A stretch of DNA of 64,000 nucleotides from Ga0077555 sp963746315 (GCA_963746315.1 CAVVAR010000005.1:558001-622000); one strand, 5' to 3'; counted from the stretch's first letter, positions 45,499 to 56,300 are shown. Numbers and translations are program-made. Notes: generated from the letters alone by a model not told the origin.

Positions 45499-47025
45499 TC
45501 AGCCTCCGTGACGGGCCACGATCTCGCGCACGCCCTCGACCAGGCGATCGCGAGGAACCGACAATTGGGCCGGCCGGGCGGCTTTCCAGGCGGCGTTGTC
45601 CTTGATGGCGGCCGCGGCCTTGGCGCCCTCGATAAGGTCCTTGAGCTGGACCTCGCCCTTGGCGCGCTCGTCGGAGCCTTCAATGACGACGCACGGGGCG
45701 CGACGGCGGTCGGCGTATTTCATTTGGGCCTTCATGCCGGAGGTTCCGAGATACATTTCGGCGCGGATGCCGGCCGAGCGCAGCTCCTGGGCGATGGCCT
45801 GATAGCCGGCGATCTCGGCCTTGTCCATCACGAGCACAAGGACCGGGCCAAGCGGGGCGGCGGCGGAAGCGGCCTCGCGGATTTTGAGGGCCGCCTGCAG
45901 GCGGGAGATGCCGAGCGAGAAGCCGGTTGCGGGGACGCGCTCGCCAGTGAAGCGGGCGACGAGGTCGTCATAGCGGCCGCCGCCGCCGACCGAGCCAAAA
46001 CGGACAGGCTGGCCGTCCTCGTTCTTGACCTCGAAGGTGAGCTCGGCCTCGAACACGGGGCCCGTGTAGTAGTCGAGGCCGCGAACGACGGAGGGGTCGA
46101 AGGCGATCAGGTCGGCCGGCGCTCCGGCGGCGCGCACCAGTGCCTCGATGGCGGCGATCTCGCCGAGGCCGTCGCGGGCGCGGGGGCTCGCCTCTACGAG
46201 CGGGGCGACGCGGGCGACCAGACTTTCGCCGGGTGCGCCGCCCGAGGCTGCGTCGAGGAAGCGGACGATGGTGTCGATGGGGCCGGTCTCGAGGCCAGCG
46301 CCGGGTGTGAAGTCGCCGCTCTCGTCACGACGCCCTTTGCCGAGCAACAGCGCGACACCGTCGGTTCCGAACTTGTCGAATTTGTCCATGGCGCGGAGCA
46401 CGGTGAGGCGTTGCGCGGCGTCGGCATCCGACTCGGGATGGATGCCGGCCGTCTCGAGCAGGCCGTCGAGGACTTTGCGGTTGTTGAGGCGGATGCGGAA
46501 CTCGTCGATGCCGAGGCGGCGGATGACGTCGGCCATGAGCAGGCAGGCCTCGGCGTCGGCCGCGACATTGTCGGTGCCAACGGTATCGGCGTCGCATTGG
46601 ATGAACTGGCGGAAGCGGCCGGGGCCGGGCTTCTCGTTGCGCCAGACCGGGCCGATGGCGTAGCGGCGATAGGGCAAGGCAATGCGCTGGCGGTTCTCGG
46701 CGACGTAGCGGGCTAGAGGAGCGGTCAGGTCATAGCGCAGGCTCAGCCACTGGTCGTCCTCATCTTGCAGCGAGAAGACGCCGGCATTGGGCCGGTCCTG
46801 GTCAGGCAGGAACTTGCCCAGGGCGTCGGTGAACTCGAAGGCGGGGGTGTCGAGTGGCTCGTAGCCGTAGAGCTCGTAGACCTCGCGGATGGTCGCCAGC
46901 ATGCGGTTGAGGGACCTGAGGTCGTCGCCGGCCATATCTGCAAAGCCCTTGGGCAGGCGCGCCTCGGGCCGATTGGCGTCCTTGCGATCAGCCTCCGTAC
47001 GAGCAGGCTCCGTGCGAGCAGCCAT
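45499..47025 (-). CDS. hisS: Histidine--tRNA ligase
   Basis: This 508-residue class II aminoacyl-tRNA synthetase of the alphaproteobacterial type has motif 2 in YRRYAIGPVWRNEKPGPGRFRQFIQCD (read in parts), histidine-binding RGLDYYTGPVFE and motif 3 GGGGRYDDLVARF with GFSLGISRL. The start at 47025 (MAARTEP) has GAGGAC about 11 nt upstream. The stop is followed 2 bp later by the hisZ start, so hisS-hisZ-hisG form an operon. Confidence 0.95.
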   Translation of the reverse strand: MAARTEPARTEADRKDANRPEARLPKGFADMAGDDLRSLNRMLATIREVYELYGYEPLDTPAFEFTDALGKFLPDQDRPNAGVFSLQDEDDQWLSLRYDLTAPLARYVAENRQRIALPYRRYAIGPVWRNEKPGPGRFRQFIQCDADTVGTDNVAADAEACLLMADVIRRLGIDEFRIRLNNRKVLDGLLETAGIHPESDADAAQRLTVLRAMDKFDKFGTDGVALLLGKGRRDESGDFTPGAGLETGPIDTIVRFLDAASGGAPGESLVARVAPLVEASPRARDGLGEIAAIEALVRAAGAPADLIAFDPSVVRGLDYYTGPVFEAELTFEVKNEDGQPVRFGSVGGGGRYDDLVARFTGERVPATGFSLGISRLQAALKIREAASAAAPLGPVLVLVMDKAEIAGYQAIAQELRSAGIRAEMYLGTSGMKAQMKYADRRRAPCVVIEGSDERAKGEVQLKDLIEGAKAAAAIKDNAAWKAARPAQLSVPRDRLVEGVREIVARHGG

Positions 47026-47145
47026 GGGGGTGTCGTCCTCTTGCAATCGGGATGACGGAGTACGCGGTCAGGCGACCGGGCGCGCGCGTCGTTCGCGCCT
47101 TATAGACCAGCCCGGGCCGTCTGCGAAACCGCTGGACGCCGCGGC

Positions 47146-47961
47146 CTATTCAGGCGGCAGGTTGCGGGCCAGCCCGGGCGTAGCGTTGGTCCTCGACACA
47201 ATCCAGCGATCGAGCCAGGAACGATCTATGGGCAACCACGTTGGCTTCGGGGCATCGGGAGTCGTCAGTGACGGTCCGATCCCGGCGACGGCTGCGTAGA
47301 GCGGCGGCTCGGAGGTGATTGCCACGTCGCGTAGGCGCGCCTGGCTGCCACCTACAACGGAATTCGCGATCGGCGAGGTGTCGTCCCCCAGTCTGCCGAG
47401 CAGCGCGCCCAGACCTTCTCCGGTCAGTTTTGCCAGAGCCTCCAGGCGCACCCAGGCTTGGAGGAAGCGTGCCTCGCCCGGGCCGTCTGGGAGCGGGTCT
47501 CGAGGTGCCAACGAGGCGGCAGCTTCCAGCAGCATGGCGCGTCGATGCTCGGCGATACGGACGCTGCGCGGTGCCTCCAGATCGACGCCGACGGGGCCTT
47601 CGTGCGAGATGGCGATCATGGCGGCGGTGTCGCAATGGGCGAGGCTGAAGTCGAGGGCCGGCAGGGCAGACCGGTGGCCGAACGTTGGTTTGCCACCGGG
47701 CGCGACGACGAATGCGGCCGCTGCGGCATCGAGGCCAACATAGCCGGCCAGGACGATGCGCAGAGCGGCGCGAGCGACCTCGCGCGAGGCGACGACGGGG
47801 CTTTCTCCGGAGGCGTGGCGGGGCAACTCCGGCACCAGCCCATATCGCCGCGCCATTTCCGGCAGAAGCCGAGATCCGGTATCGAGATCGACGAGCCACA
47901 GAGCCAGCGGTTGCGCAGAATCGGCCGCTCGCCTCGGTGCTGCGGTCGGCCCGGTCAGCAT
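47146..47961 (-). CDS. 4'-phosphopantetheinyl transferase superfamily protein
   Basis: This 271-residue Sfp-like protein has the Mg2+-binding GVDLE (HEGPVGVDLEAPRSV) and the second signature WVRLEALAKLTGEGL (W-x3-E-A-x2-K form). It would transfer phosphopantetheine from CoA to carrier proteins. Its ATG overlaps the stop of the MerR gene by one base (TGATG), so translation is coupled. Short AcpS-like activity for fatty acid synthesis or a secondary-metabolite role cannot be separated from sequence alone. Confidence 0.88.
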   Translation of the reverse strand: MLTGPTAAPRRAADSAQPLALWLVDLDTGSRLLPEMARRYGLVPELPRHASGESPVVASREVARAALRIVLAGYVGLDAAAAAFVVAPGGKPTFGHRSALPALDFSLAHCDTAAMIAISHEGPVGVDLEAPRSVRIAEHRRAMLLEAAASLAPRDPLPDGPGEARFLQAWVRLEALAKLTGEGLGALLGRLGDDTSPIANSVVGGSQARLRDVAITSEPPLYAAVAGIGPSLTTPDAPKPTWLPIDRSWLDRWIVSRTNATPGLARNLPPE

Positions 47962-48521
47962 CAGGCAGACCGGCGGGGGCGACGCTCCGGCTTGGTGGGC
48001 GCTGTCGCGACACTCTCGGCGGTGCCCGTTAGCATCTCGCGGCATCGCACGAGCTCGGCGATAACGGTATCCAGAAGCTCGCCACGGACACCGGACGAGG
48101 CGGGAGCCGGCGCGACGGCACGGGGTCGGCCGCGTTTTGGGGCATCTGACACGGGGGACGGCTTGGCGCCTTTGCCCGTTCGCTGCGCTTCCGAGCCAGC
48201 CGAGACACCGGCGGCTTGCGCCGCGGCGGCCGCTTGGCGCTTTTCCTCCTCGCTGCGGACACGCTCCTTGACGGCGTCGACGCCCTGCTCGCGGAGGATC
48301 TTCTGGACGCCCTTGATGGTATAGCCGTCGCGATGCAGGAGCTGGCGGATGCCCCGCAAAAGCTCCATATCCTCCGGGCGATAATAGCGGCGGCCGCCGC
48401 CCCGCTTCATCGGTCGGATCTGGCTGAACTTGACCTCCCAGAAGCGAAGCACATGCTTCTGGATGCCGAGATCGTCGGCAACCTCGCTGATCGTGCGAAA
48501 CGCCTCTGCTGCCTTGGCCAT
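47961..48521 (-). CDS. MerR family transcriptional regulator
   Basis: This 186-residue regulator has an N-terminal winged helix (FRTISEVADDLGIQKHVLRFWEVKFSQIRPMKRGGGRRYYRPED, read in parts) and IRQLLHRDGYTIKGVQKILRE, followed by an Ala/Arg-rich linker and a short C-terminal helix. It matches the MerR protein normally found next to ihfA in alphaproteobacteria. No Cys-based metal-binding motif is visible in the effector part. Confidence 0.93.
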   Translation of the reverse strand: MAKAAEAFRTISEVADDLGIQKHVLRFWEVKFSQIRPMKRGGGRRYYRPEDMELLRGIRQLLHRDGYTIKGVQKILREQGVDAVKERVRSEEEKRQAAAAAQAAGVSAGSEAQRTGKGAKPSPVSDAPKRGRPRAVAPAPASSGVRGELLDTVIAELVRCREMLTGTAESVATAPTKPERRPRRSA

Positions 48522-48597
48522 GGCTCACTCTCGAAAGGGACGGCTATACGCCTGGGGCGCTCACCGGGAATTCATCTGAGAATCGAGAAAGCACCCG

Positions 48598-48915
48598 CTA
48601 TTCGGCGGCTCTTTTGCGGGTTCGGCCACTATTGATGCGCGTCTTCATGATGTTGCTGGCGCGGAAGACGAGGACCCGGCGCGGCGTGATCGGCACTTCC
48701 TCGCCGGTCTTCGGATTGCGGCCGATGCGGCGGCCCTTCTGTCGAACGCCGAACGAGCCGAACGACGACAGCTTGACGCCTTCACCTTTGGCGAGCGCCG
48801 AGGAAATCTCGCCAAGAACGAGCTCGACCAAGTCCTGCGACTCGTTGCGCGGCAAGCCGATCTTGCGCACCAGCGCCTCAGCCAAATCCGCACGTGTTAA
48901 TGTCTTGCCGCCCAT
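48598..48915 (-). CDS. ihfA: Integration host factor subunit alpha
   Basis: This 105-residue HU/IHF-family protein has TRADLAEALVRKIGLPRNES at the N terminus, GEGVKLSSFGSFGVRQKGRRIGRNPKTGEEVPI with the DNA-intercalating Pro arm, and FRASNIMKTRIN. It bends DNA together with IhfB. The start at 48915 gives the usual length, with GGGGAG 10 nt upstream. It lies between fabH and merR, as is common in the class. Confidence 0.96.
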   Translation of the reverse strand: MGGKTLTRADLAEALVRKIGLPRNESQDLVELVLGEISSALAKGEGVKLSSFGSFGVRQKGRRIGRNPKTGEEVPITPRRVLVFRASNIMKTRINSGRTRKRAAE

Positions 48916-49046
48916 CGCGATATGTCTCCCCAGCGCGCCCTCGGACGGGATGCTATCTCCAGGTCGGCGAGCGGTCAATGGCGCAGAGCGCCAACAGTCT
49001 GATGCGCAAAGGTATTTGATGACCCCGTCGGCTCTGGCCAAAGGTG

Positions 49047-50057
49047 CTACCAGCGGACGAGCACGGCGCCCCACGTGAAGCCGCCTCCCATGGCCTCCAT
49101 CAGGATGAGGTTGCCCTCGTGGAGACGATGCTCCTCGAAGGCCTGATTGAGTGCGAGGGGGATGGAGGCTGCGGACGTATTTCCGTGGTTTGCCAACGTC
49201 ATCATGATTCTTTCAGGCGGAATGCCGAGCTTGCGGGCAATGCCGTCGAGAATTCGCTGATTGGCCTGATGAGGCACGAACAGATCGATCTCGTCAGGTG
49301 CGAATCCCGTCATGACGAGCGTCTCCTCGATGACGCCCGAGATCTTCTGGACGGCATGGCGGAACACCTCACGGCCGTTCATGCGAAGATGGCCGGTGGT
49401 CTTGGTGGAGCCGGGACCACCATCGACGTAGAGCAGGTCCTCGAAGCGGCCGTCCGAACGGATCTGCGTGGCGAGAATGCCGCGGTCGTCGCGCGTGCCG
49501 TGTTGCGGTTGAGCCTCAAGAACGACAGCGCCGGCGCCATCGCCGAAAAGCACGCAGGTGGTGCGGTCCTCCCAATCCAGAATGCGGGAGAAGGTTTCGG
49601 CGCCGATCACGAGGGCGCGCTTGAATTGCCCCGTCTTCAGGAAGTTGTCGGCCGTGGTCAAGGCATAGACGAAGCCCGAGCAAACAGCCTGGATATCGAA
49701 CGCGGCGCCCTTCACGATGCCGAGGCCGGCTTGAATTCTCACGGCCGTGGCGGGGAAGGTGCGATCGGGCGTAGCGGTGGCGCAAACAACGAGATCAATC
49801 TCGACGGGGTCGATGCCGGAGCGGACCAGGGCCTGACGTGCGGCGGCAATGCCGAGATCGCTGGTGAGCTCCCCCTCTGCAGCAATGTGACGCTGGCGGA
49901 TCCCTGTCCGCTCGACGATCCACTCGTCGCTGGTATCGATAGTGCGCGCCATTTCCGCGTTGGTGAGAATGCGCTTCGGCAGGTAGGCGCCGACCCCCCG
50001 GATTACCGATCGATTGACCGCCACGTTGGCACCTCGCTCCGAGATTTGCTTCTGCAT
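49047..50057 (-). CDS. fabH: 3-oxoacyl-ACP synthase III
   Basis: This 336-residue KAS III starts fatty acid chains by condensing acetyl-CoA with malonyl-ACP. The catalytic triad is visible: Cys in DIQAVCSGFVYAL, His in FVPHQANQRI and Asn in LANHGNTSAAS. The C terminus GGGFTWGAVLVRW is typical. The ATG at 50057 has GAGGG 7 nt upstream. It follows plsX by about 100 bp and precedes ihfA. Confidence 0.96.
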   Translation of the reverse strand: MQKQISERGANVAVNRSVIRGVGAYLPKRILTNAEMARTIDTSDEWIVERTGIRQRHIAAEGELTSDLGIAAARQALVRSGIDPVEIDLVVCATATPDRTFPATAVRIQAGLGIVKGAAFDIQAVCSGFVYALTTADNFLKTGQFKRALVIGAETFSRILDWEDRTTCVLFGDGAGAVVLEAQPQHGTRDDRGILATQIRSDGRFEDLLYVDGGPGSTKTTGHLRMNGREVFRHAVQKISGVIEETLVMTGFAPDEIDLFVPHQANQRILDGIARKLGIPPERIMMTLANHGNTSAASIPLALNQAFEEHRLHEGNLILMEAMGGGFTWGAVLVRW

Positions 50058-50160
50058 TGCCGACCCTCGCCTCACGACCCCTGTCGAAGCTGGGCTCGGC
50101 TTCACCACCGAAGGGCGGAGGCCCGATCCCGCGATCCGCCTGGTGACGAGGCTCGCCCTG

Positions 50161-51216
50161 CTAGCCTTGTCCTCCCCCGACCGGAGCATCGAGCTTGCCG
50201 GCAATCGAGGCGATGTCGGCGGCGATGCGGTCGATGACGCGCTTCTCGGCCATCTCGTAGCCGAGATCGACGGCGGTCGCAAAACCCAACGCATCCGTGC
50301 CGCCATGACTCTTAATGGCAATGCCGTTCAGGCCGAGGAACGGACCACCGTTCAGACGCCGCGGGTCCATCTGGCCCTTGAGCACCTCGAAGCCGCTCTT
50401 GGCCAGCAATGCGCCGATGCGCGTGACCACCGACCGGCCCATGGCGTTGCGCAGGTACGTCGCGATCTGGCGGGCGGTCCCCTCGGCCGTCTTGAGTGCG
50501 ATGTTGCCGGCAAATCCCTCGACGACGATCACGTCGACGACGCCCTGCCCGATGTGGTCGCCCTCTATGAAGCCTTTGTATTCGATGTTCAATCCGAGAT
50601 CGCCCTGCTTCAGCAAGGCATGGGCCTGGCGAACCTCCTCGTTGCCTTTGATCTCCTCGACGCCGACGTTGAGCAAGCCGACGGTCGGGCGCTCGATGCC
50701 GAAGTGGGCACGGGACATGGCGGCGCCCATCAGGGCGTACTCGACGAGCTGACGGGCGCTGGCGCCGATATTGGAGCCGACATCGAGCACGATCGACGGG
50801 CGGCCGATCGTCGGCCATTGGGCCGCGATGGCGGGACGCTCGATACCCGGCATCTGGCGCAGGACCAGCCTGGCGAGCGCCATGAGGGCACCCGTGTTGC
50901 CAGCGGATATGGCGGCCTGCGCCTCGCCGTTTCGCACGGCCTCGAGGGCGAGCCACATGCTGGTGCCCTTGCCACGCCTGAGGGCCTGGCTCGGCTTGTC
51001 GTGCATTCCAATCGAGAGGTCGGTGTGGAGAATGCGCGCAGACTTTTTCAGGCCGGGATGCTCGGCGAGGCAGGTGGCGATGCGGGCCTCGTCTCCGGTC
51101 AATATGAACTGCAGCCCGGGATGGCGGGACAGCGAAAGCGCGGCGCCCGGCACGACGACCTCCGGGCCGTGGTCGCCGCCCATTGCGTCGAGCGCGAGTG
51201 TGATCGACCCTGCCAT
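50161..51216 (-). CDS. plsX: Phosphate acyltransferase PlsX
   Basis: This 351-residue protein forms acyl-phosphate from acyl-ACP for phospholipid synthesis. It shows ITLALDAMGGDHGPEVVVPGA at the N terminus, AAISAGNTGALMALARL, DVGSNIGASARQL and VVEGFAGNIALKTAEGTA. It may begin at the ATG at 51237 instead; neither start has a strong ribosome site. It lies between yceD and fabH. The rpmF gene often found next to yceD is absent here. Confidence 0.95.
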   Translation of the reverse strand: MAGSITLALDAMGGDHGPEVVVPGAALSLSRHPGLQFILTGDEARIATCLAEHPGLKKSARILHTDLSIGMHDKPSQALRRGKGTSMWLALEAVRNGEAQAAISAGNTGALMALARLVLRQMPGIERPAIAAQWPTIGRPSIVLDVGSNIGASARQLVEYALMGAAMSRAHFGIERPTVGLLNVGVEEIKGNEEVRQAHALLKQGDLGLNIEYKGFIEGDHIGQGVVDVIVVEGFAGNIALKTAEGTARQIATYLRNAMGRSVVTRIGALLAKSGFEVLKGQMDPRRLNGGPFLGLNGIAIKSHGGTDALGFATAVDLGYEMAEKRVIDRIAADIASIAGKLDAPVGGGQG

Positions 51217-51367
51217 GGTGCTCGTCCGTCTTGTCATTTCTGCCGCGCCGATCTTGCTTCGACGTGATGCGGGGCACCCTGGCCGGCTCGCGCGAAGATA
51301 GCCTTCCGTAGCGCCGATACAATCGGAATGCGAGTCGTCGCGTGCGCGCGCATCGCACATCTGGGGA

Positions 51368-51895
51368 TCATTCGGGAGGGGCCGGCTTCTTGAGCCGCGC
51401 GAGGGCGGCGAATGGGCTCTCGCCGGCTGCCACGTCTTTTTCGTCGGTCCAGTCGAAGCTCACGCCTTCCCGGCGCGGATAGGGATCGAGCCCGCTGACG
51501 AGTTCCTCGACGACGATGCGCCCGATGTCGATGGTGCCATTCTCGATCGGCTCCTCGTCGGGACTTTCGAGATCCTCGAGCGAGCCTTCGATCTCGGGCT
51601 CGGGAACGTGGGCATGCGGTGTGAAGATCACATCGACTGGCACCCTGACGGTCGACGAAACGGGCTCCAGAGTGACGACGCACTCCTGCGTCACCTGCGC
51701 ATCGATGGTCCCGGAGACCGCCAGGCGCCCGTTGGCTATCGAGGTGATGCGGTATCGCGCGACGAGCGAGTCGACCGAAGGGATGGTCAGCTCCTCGGCT
51801 AGCCGCCGTGCCTCCTCGACGGACGCCTTGCGCTCGACGACGAGACCATTGGCCGGCAGATCGCGGACGGCATGCGTCCAGTCGAGTGCGTTCAT
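51368..51895 (-). CDS. DUF177 (YceD family) protein
   Basis: This 175-residue protein of the YceD/DUF177 family has VSGTIDAQVTQECVVTLEPVSSTVRVPVDVIFTP (read in parts) and an acidic linker EGSLEDLESPDEEPIENG followed by IDIGRIVVEELVSGLDPYPRREG. Family members are linked to 23S rRNA and ribosome biogenesis. Its start overlaps the end of the upstream bc1-chaperone gene by 4 nt (ATGA). Confidence 0.93.
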   Translation of the reverse strand: MNALDWTHAVRDLPANGLVVERKASVEEARRLAEELTIPSVDSLVARYRITSIANGRLAVSGTIDAQVTQECVVTLEPVSSTVRVPVDVIFTPHAHVPEPEIEGSLEDLESPDEEPIENGTIDIGRIVVEELVSGLDPYPRREGVSFDWTDEKDVAAGESPFAALARLKKPAPPE

Positions 51896-52485
51896 GCGGG
51901 TCGCTCCATAGCTTGGCCGGTCAACGCGAGAATGGGAGGGAACGCAAGGTCTCCCGCGAGAAAGTCGCGGGATGGCACGCGGCCAAGCTCTGACCGTGCG
52001 CGGCGGGTGTAGGCGGCCAGCAAGCGGGCGCCTCTGGCGGCAGGATCTGCGATCGTCTTGGTGTCCACACCATAGACATGCTCGAGAAGCGCGCTTTCGA
52101 GAGGATCGGCGGGCGACCCGGTCGTCGATCCGGCCAGGGCCGCCCGGTAATCGCGCGTTCGCTCGGCGATGGCGGCCCCGAGCTTCTGAATCCTGGGGGA
52201 GACGCTGTCGTCGCCAAGACCGATGCGGCGCAGAGCGTCATCCGTGTCCGCAACGAGAAGCTCCATCACATGCTGGCCCAGGCCCTGTCCGGCCGTGCCC
52301 TCGTCACGCAGCCGGTCCAGTGTCAGAACCGTATGGAGCAGGAGCATTTCGAGGCGGCCGTCCATCGTGTCCGGAACGCCACACTCCAGGTAAAGGGCCG
52401 GATCACGCGACTGTGCCACAATCCTCTCATAAAGCTGCTGCCCTGATCTTCGCCGCAACGATCTGCTCTTGAGCCAGCCAAGCAT
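51892..52485 (-). CDS. Ubiquinol-cytochrome c chaperone family protein (CBP3-like)
   Basis: This 197-residue protein matches the Ubiq_cyt_C_chap family: ERIVAQSRDPALYLECGVPDTMDGRLEMLLLHTVLTLDRL (read in parts) and GQHVMELLVADTDDALRRIGLGD. Relatives of yeast Cbp3 help assemble cytochrome b of the bc1 complex. It is divergent from bamE and translationally coupled to the YceD gene. Confidence 0.92.
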   Translation of the reverse strand: MLGWLKSRSLRRRSGQQLYERIVAQSRDPALYLECGVPDTMDGRLEMLLLHTVLTLDRLRDEGTAGQGLGQHVMELLVADTDDALRRIGLGDDSVSPRIQKLGAAIAERTRDYRAALAGSTTGSPADPLESALLEHVYGVDTKTIADPAARGARLLAAYTRRARSELGRVPSRDFLAGDLAFPPILALTGQAMERPA

Positions 52486-52757
52486 GCTTCATCCATCGAT
52501 CGTGACGCGCGCCAGTCGCGGCGAGCCCTGGAGGGCTCAGAAGTGAGACAGGTCGTTCACAGGTGCGAGAGGAGCGGGCGTTGTCATGTGCTCGCGTTCC
52601 GAGTAGTCGGGATCGAGAGGCGCAACGCGTCCGATTCTCCTGCTCGTATAGCGCTGCAGGTCGGAGGGCGCCAGTGACGGGGAAACGCATGCCGGGCGAT
52701 CGCGATGCAACCGTGGGCGGAACGGGTGAGACTTCCGCCGCTGACGTGCACAAGCGC

Positions 52758-53207
52758 ATGACCCGCGGCGGGGTGCGGATGCGACTGACGACGTGTGCTG
52801 TGGCACTGGTAGCCGCCGGCTGCGCTGCGACGACGTTGAAGCACGGGCATCAGTTCCAGGAGACGGACCTGCAGCAGGTGCAACCTGGAATGACGGAAGA
52901 TTCGGTGCGCATGGCGCTCGGCACGCCGGCCACGACCTCCGCGCTGCCGGGCGGCAATGCGTATTACTACATCTCATCGACGACCAAGCAGAGCGCCTTC
53001 TTCAAAGAGCAAGAGGTCGACCGCAAGGTTGTGGCCGTCTATTTCAATCCGACGGGGAGCGTCGACAAGGTGGCGCATTACGGCATGCGCGACGGTCGCG
53101 TATTCGATTTCGTGAAGAACGAGACGCCGGCGCATCTGCGCGACAAATCGTTCATCCAGCGCTTCTTCCGGGGCGTCGGTCCGAAACAGAAGATCGTTGA
53201 CGATTGA
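52758..53207 (+). CDS. bamE: Outer membrane protein assembly factor BamE
   Basis: This lipoprotein of about 149 residues has a lipobox (ALVAAGC) after a short signal sequence. The SmpA/OmlA domain follows with QVQPGMTEDSVRMALGTPATTSAL and AYYYISSTTKQSAFFKEQEVDRKVVAVYF (read in parts). It is part of the Bam complex in the outer membrane. A start at 52779 (MRLTTC) is also plausible and gives the same lipobox. A strong terminator follows the stop. Confidence 0.92.
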   Translation: MTRGGVRMRLTTCAVALVAAGCAATTLKHGHQFQETDLQQVQPGMTEDSVRMALGTPATTSALPGGNAYYYISSTTKQSAFFKEQEVDRKVVAVYFNPTGSVDKVAHYGMRDGRVFDFVKNETPAHLRDKSFIQRFFRGVGPKQKIVDD

Positions 53208-53263
53208 GATCGTGGCCCGACCGGAGCTGCGCTCCGGGCGATGCCATAGCTAAGTCAAATGAC

Positions 53264-53295
53264 AAGAGCGGGCCTTTCGGTCCCGCTCTTTTTGT
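53264..53295 (+). terminator. Rho-independent terminator after bamE
   Basis: AAGAGCGGG (53264-53272) pairs with CCCGCTCTT (53282-53290) around a 9-base loop, followed by TTTT. It ends the bamE transcript and lies before the convergent rne 3' end. Confidence 0.9.
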
Positions 53296-53352
53296 ATGCG
53301 CTCGCCGTCTTGTCGCGCGGCGGCCTGGACTGGCCAGACCGCGCTCCAGCGT

Positions 53353-56300
53353 TTACTCGGCGCTGCCGAAACGGCGTTGCCACCAGCCACGGCGGGACGG
53401 GCGCTCAGGCTCGTTCGAAGTGTCGGCGGTCGCGTGCTCGTGCTCGGGAGCAGGCGGCTCATTCGTGTCGTCGCGGTGCTCGTGCTCGCCCCGGCCGCCG
53501 CCGTGATCAGCCGCGCCGTTGGAGCGCGTCGATGCCTCGGAGGCGACGGGCTCGTCCTGATGGCTGTGTGGCGTCTCGGCGAGCGCCGGCTCCCCGACGT
53601 GGGGCACGGATGGCTCGGCGGGCGCATGCTCCGGCTCGGCCGTTGGCGCGGCCGTGGCCTCGGGCGCGGCATGCGGCTCGGGAGCCGACACGGCCTCGGC
53701 CGGAACCTCGCTGACAGAGGCCTCCTCGGGCGGTGTCACGACTTCCGGAGCAGCAGCCACATGAGCCGGCCCGGAGGCGTCGGACGTTGCCGCCGTCTCG
53801 TCGACGGCTGCTTGCTCAGGGGCGAGTGGCGCCTCGGGCGTGCCGCCTGCCAACGTCACCGCAAGGCTGATCGCCTCCGCGGAACTCCTCGCGAACGGGT
53901 CGTCGCTCGTCTCGACGATCGCCGGTCGCTGCGATTGAGGATGCGAGCTGCTTTCCGCAGTCTCGTCGACGGAATGGACCAAACCTATTGCAGGCGCGTA
54001 GTGCTGCCCCGCATCCGCATCGGGTTGATCGGCGCCCGGGCGAGACATCTCGGCAATGCCCCACTCGTGACGGTCGGTCCCGTCGCTTTGGCTACCCGCT
54101 TCCGCTTGAGCGCCCTCGCCGTTCTCACGACGGCGTGAGCGACCGCCGCGGCGACCCCGCCGCCGCCCCCGGCGCCGGGCCTCACCGCCTTCGCCATCGG
54201 CGCGAACCTCGTCATCCGCGTCTGCGCCTTCGGCGTCAACCGTCGTCTCGGCGTCGTTCGAGGCGACAGTCTCGTCCTCGGCTGCGTAGCTTGCGGGTGC
54301 GTCGAGTGGATCACGAGCGTCGGCGGAGCTATCGTCCGCCTCGTCCTCGGATGGGGCTCGGGCTGTCGCCTGGCCCTCGTCCGTTCCGCCCTCCCTGTCG
54401 CGGCGGCCGCGGCGGCGACGTCTGCGCCGACCACGCCGCTCCTCCTCGCTGGCCTCACCAACGGTCGCGGCTGAAGCACGCGAGCGATCGGCGGGAGCAT
54501 CCGTGCGCTCGTCATCGACGGGCTCGGCGACGTCCTCGACGTCCTCTACAGCATCCTCGTCGCGGTCGAAGCCCCACTCCATGCTGACTGCGGTGCGCGA
54601 CGCCGGCTTGGCCAAGGCGACGGGGGCCGCGATGCGCTCGACGCCGAAGTTGGCGCCCTGCATGCGATCGGATGCCTCGACGCGAATGGCGACGCCGTAG
54701 CGGCGCTCCATCTCAGTGATGTAGGCGCGCTTGTGATTGAGAATGTAGAGCGCGACCTCGGCGGTGGTCGTGACGGCAAGCGACGACGGTTGCTTGAGGA
54801 GATGATCCTCGAGCCCGCGCAACACGGCGAGCGAGACCGACTCGATCGACCTGATGATGCCGGTGCCTTGGCAGTGCGGGCACTGCGAGGTCGAACCTTC
54901 GAGCACGCCGGCGCGCAGGCGCTGGCGCGACATCTCGAGCAAACCGAAGTGCGAGATGCGACCGACCTGGATGCGGGCACGATCGAAGCGCAGTGCATCC
55001 TTCAGGCGCCGCTCGACGTTCCGGTTGTTGCGCTTCTCCTCCATGTCGATGAAATCGACGACGATGAGGCCAGCCAGATCGCGCAGCTTGAGTTGCCGGG
55101 CGATTTCCTCGGCCGCCTCGAGGTTCGTATTGAGCGCCGTCTCCTCGATCGAAAACTCGCGCGTGGATTTTCCGGAGTTGACGTCGACAGAGACGAGGGC
55201 CTCGGTCTGGTTGATGACGATGTAGCCGCCCGATCGAAGTGTGACGTAGGGGCTGAACAGCGCGTTGAGCTGACGCTCGATGCCGTAGCGGGCGAACAGC
55301 GGCTCGGGCGCGCGATAGCTCACCACGTGGCTGCCGCTGCCCGGCATCAGCATTTCCATGAAGTCCTGCGCCTCGCGATGGGCCGCGTCACCGGCCACCA
55401 CGATCTGGTCGAAGTCCTTCGAATAGAGGTCGCGGATCGCGCGCTTGATGATGTTGCCTTCCTCATAGACGAGGCAAGGCGCGGTCGAGGACAAGGTCAA
55501 CTCGCGGACGTTATCCCAGAGTCTGAGAAGGTAGTCGTAGTCGCGCTTGATCTCCTGCTTGGTGCGCGCCGCGCCGGCCGTGCGGATGATCAGGCCCATG
55601 CCCTCCTCGACGTCGAGCTCGTCGGCGATGGCCTTGAGGCGCTTCCTGTCCTGGGGCTGGGTAATCTTGCGAGAGATGCCGCCGCCTCGGGCGGTATTCG
55701 GCATCAGGACGGTGTAGCGGCCTGCCAGCGAGATGTAGGTGGTCAGAGCTGCGCCCTTGTTACCGCGCTCCTCCTTGACGACCTGCACCAGCATGATCTG
55801 GCGGCGCTTGATGACCTCCTGGATCTTGTACTGACGGGCGCGGCGGCGCGGGCGCTCCGGCACCTCCTCGAGAACGTCCTCCTCGGTCGCGATCTGCTCG
55901 ATCTGGTCGTCCTCGGCGGTACCATTGCCGTTCGCGTCGGGCTGATCGTCGTCCTCCGCGTCGTCGCCTTCGTCGGCGTCGGAATCGGGGTGACGGAGCT
56001 CTACGGGCTCATCCCGAGGCGTGGAGGTCCTGGGGATCGGATAGGCTGCAGGCGGGGCGACAGGACCGTCGGCTGGCGCCGACCAGTCGCCGGGGCTCAA
56101 ATCGGAGGTCGGCGGGGCGACATCCACCACGGCCTGCGCGTGGGGAGTGTCATCGTGTGGCTGCGCTGCCTGCGCGTTCGCGGACGGCTCGGCCGACCAA
56201 TCGGTGGCCTCGGTACGTGCCTCCGGCTCGGCGTGGCGGACATCCCCGGCGGCGGTCTCGTGGCGGAGCGGCGCGACCTGGGCCGGCGCCTCGCCCTCGC

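Noticed and set aside
51238..51367. rpmF between yceD and plsX
   Set aside because: The gap is 130 bp and no frame there encodes an L32-like protein.
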